DNA from: Lota lota
Lineage: Eukaryota > Chordata > Actinopteri > Gadiformes > Lotidae
Assembly (NCBI GenBank): GCA_026745465.1
Contig: JACYXH010000315.1
Coordinates: 84,501 to 148,500 of the forward strand
Reading direction: 5' to 3'
Length of the DNA stretch: 64,000 nt
A program made the translations under genes and the position numbers. This document shows, one piece after another, positions 63,918-64,000 of this stretch (position 1 is the stretch's first letter; the number at the start of each line of letters is the position of its first letter). The notes below the pieces were generated by a model that was not told the origin of the DNA, made no database searches, and saw nothing but the letters and a program-made list of their open reading frames with translations.

Positions 63918-64000
63918 CCTCCATAGCCTTTGCTGCATCTTCTATGTAGTAATCCAGACATTGTTTTCTAGGGTCAAATTGATCAAGCAGCATAGTCGCC
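59553..64000 (-). CDS. cfap99: Cilia- and flagella-associated protein 99-like (5' end possibly outside window)
   Basis: Exons: 63919-64000 (runs to the edge; an in-frame ATG at 63991-63993), 63637-63781, 63436-63530, 63199-63311, 62893-63070, 62652-62732, 62448-62516, 62192-62278, 61933-62021, 61269-61473, 60813-60954, 60524-60675, 60221-60426, 59772-59970, 59553-59648 (stop). That is at least 643 residues, phases consistent. The N-terminal part is globular and helical ([60 protein letters not shown]). It is followed by a Pro-rich linker with [20 protein letters not shown], and then by a long charged coiled coil ([40 protein letters not shown]). This order matches CFAP99 as I remember it, a protein of motile cilia. 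The intron after 62893 has a GC donor. The name is less certain than for the other genes; a different ciliary coiled-coil protein is possible. Confidence 0.75.
60691..60707. repeat. Poly-G run (17 G)
   Basis: Lies 15 bp upstream (sense) of the cfap99-like exon 60524-60675, where it reads as poly-C in the acceptor region. Confidence 0.95.
61484..61672. repeat. (CA)n tract with CGCATGCAGA interruptions
   Basis: CA repeats with four evenly spaced GCATGCAGA or ATGCACGCAGA inserts, forming a higher-order unit of about 50 bp. It starts about 10 bp upstream (sense) of the cfap99-like exon 61269-61473, so it forms that intron's 3' end. Confidence 0.95.
62355..62432. repeat. Poly-C (45 C) followed by (CA)n
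   Basis: The longest homopolymer in the window, directly joined to about 17 CA units. It lies in a cfap99-like intron, 16 bp downstream (sense) of the exon 62448-62516 donor. Confidence 0.95.
63579..63608. repeat. Perfect 14-bp hairpin in a cfap99-like intron
   Basis: CAACAAGTAGACAA, loop TG, then the exact inverted arm. It begins 28 nt downstream (sense) of the exon 63637-63781 donor. Confidence 0.85.
63830..63914. repeat. (CA)n microsatellite beside a cfap99-like donor
   Basis: CA repeats with GCACGCACGCA at the low-coordinate end. The tract merges with the GTACTGTG donor of the exon 63919-64000 on the sense strand. Confidence 0.93.

Overview
The window is nuclear DNA of a ray-finned (teleost) fish. 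All supported genes are vertebrate orthologues split into many short exons with GT-AG (twice GC-AG) introns. The spaces between exons are crowded with very long CA/GT microsatellites, poly-G/poly-C runs and minisatellites. The extreme tandem-repeat load recalls published descriptions of cod-like (gadiform) genomes, but the order is a guess, not shown by the sequence.

Layout: (1) 1-20585, + strand: the 3' eight coding exons of itpk1 (inositol-tetrakisphosphate 1-kinase); its first coding exon(s) lie left of the window. (2) 20586-25279: repeat-rich intergenic DNA with a 20-bp minisatellite, an AT palindrome, a 24-bp minisatellite and an inverted tRNA-derived SINE-like element. (3) 25280-31450, - strand: plk4, complete, 15 coding exons, with a recognisable cell-cycle promoter. 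(4) 31600-40130, - strand: hspa4l (Hsp110 family), complete, 19 coding exons. (5) 41326-44053, + strand: chmp3 (ESCRT-III), complete, 6 exons. (6) 45437-50266, + strand: reep1, complete, 8 exons, with a longer C-terminus than the human protein. (7) 52576-53697, - strand: mrpl35, complete, 4 exons. (8) 54636-59125, - strand: an unnamed cysteine-rich type I membrane protein, 9 exons. (9) 59553-64000, - strand: a cfap99-like ciliary coiled-coil gene, 15 exons seen, 5' end possibly outside.

The genes do not form one pathway. hspa4l-plk4 reproduces the neighbours seen at human 4q28, and chmp3-reep1-mrpl35 those at human 2p11, so two ancestral vertebrate blocks are joined here. plk4 (centriole duplication) and the cfap99-like gene (cilia) are related in theme only.

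The most unusual material is where tandem repeats meet splice sites. A 22-bp minisatellite forms the whole 3' splice region of chmp3 intron 3 and leaves about 676 bp without an AG. A (TG)n tract sits 9 nt before the chmp3 terminal exon. The plk4 intron 12 donor is the first GT of a (GT)n tract. Other points of note are a perfect 15-bp inverted repeat just upstream of the plk4 start codon, two abutting hairpins in itpk1, and the unnamed receptor-like gene. All coordinates were derived by reading the sequence; no alignment or expression data were available.
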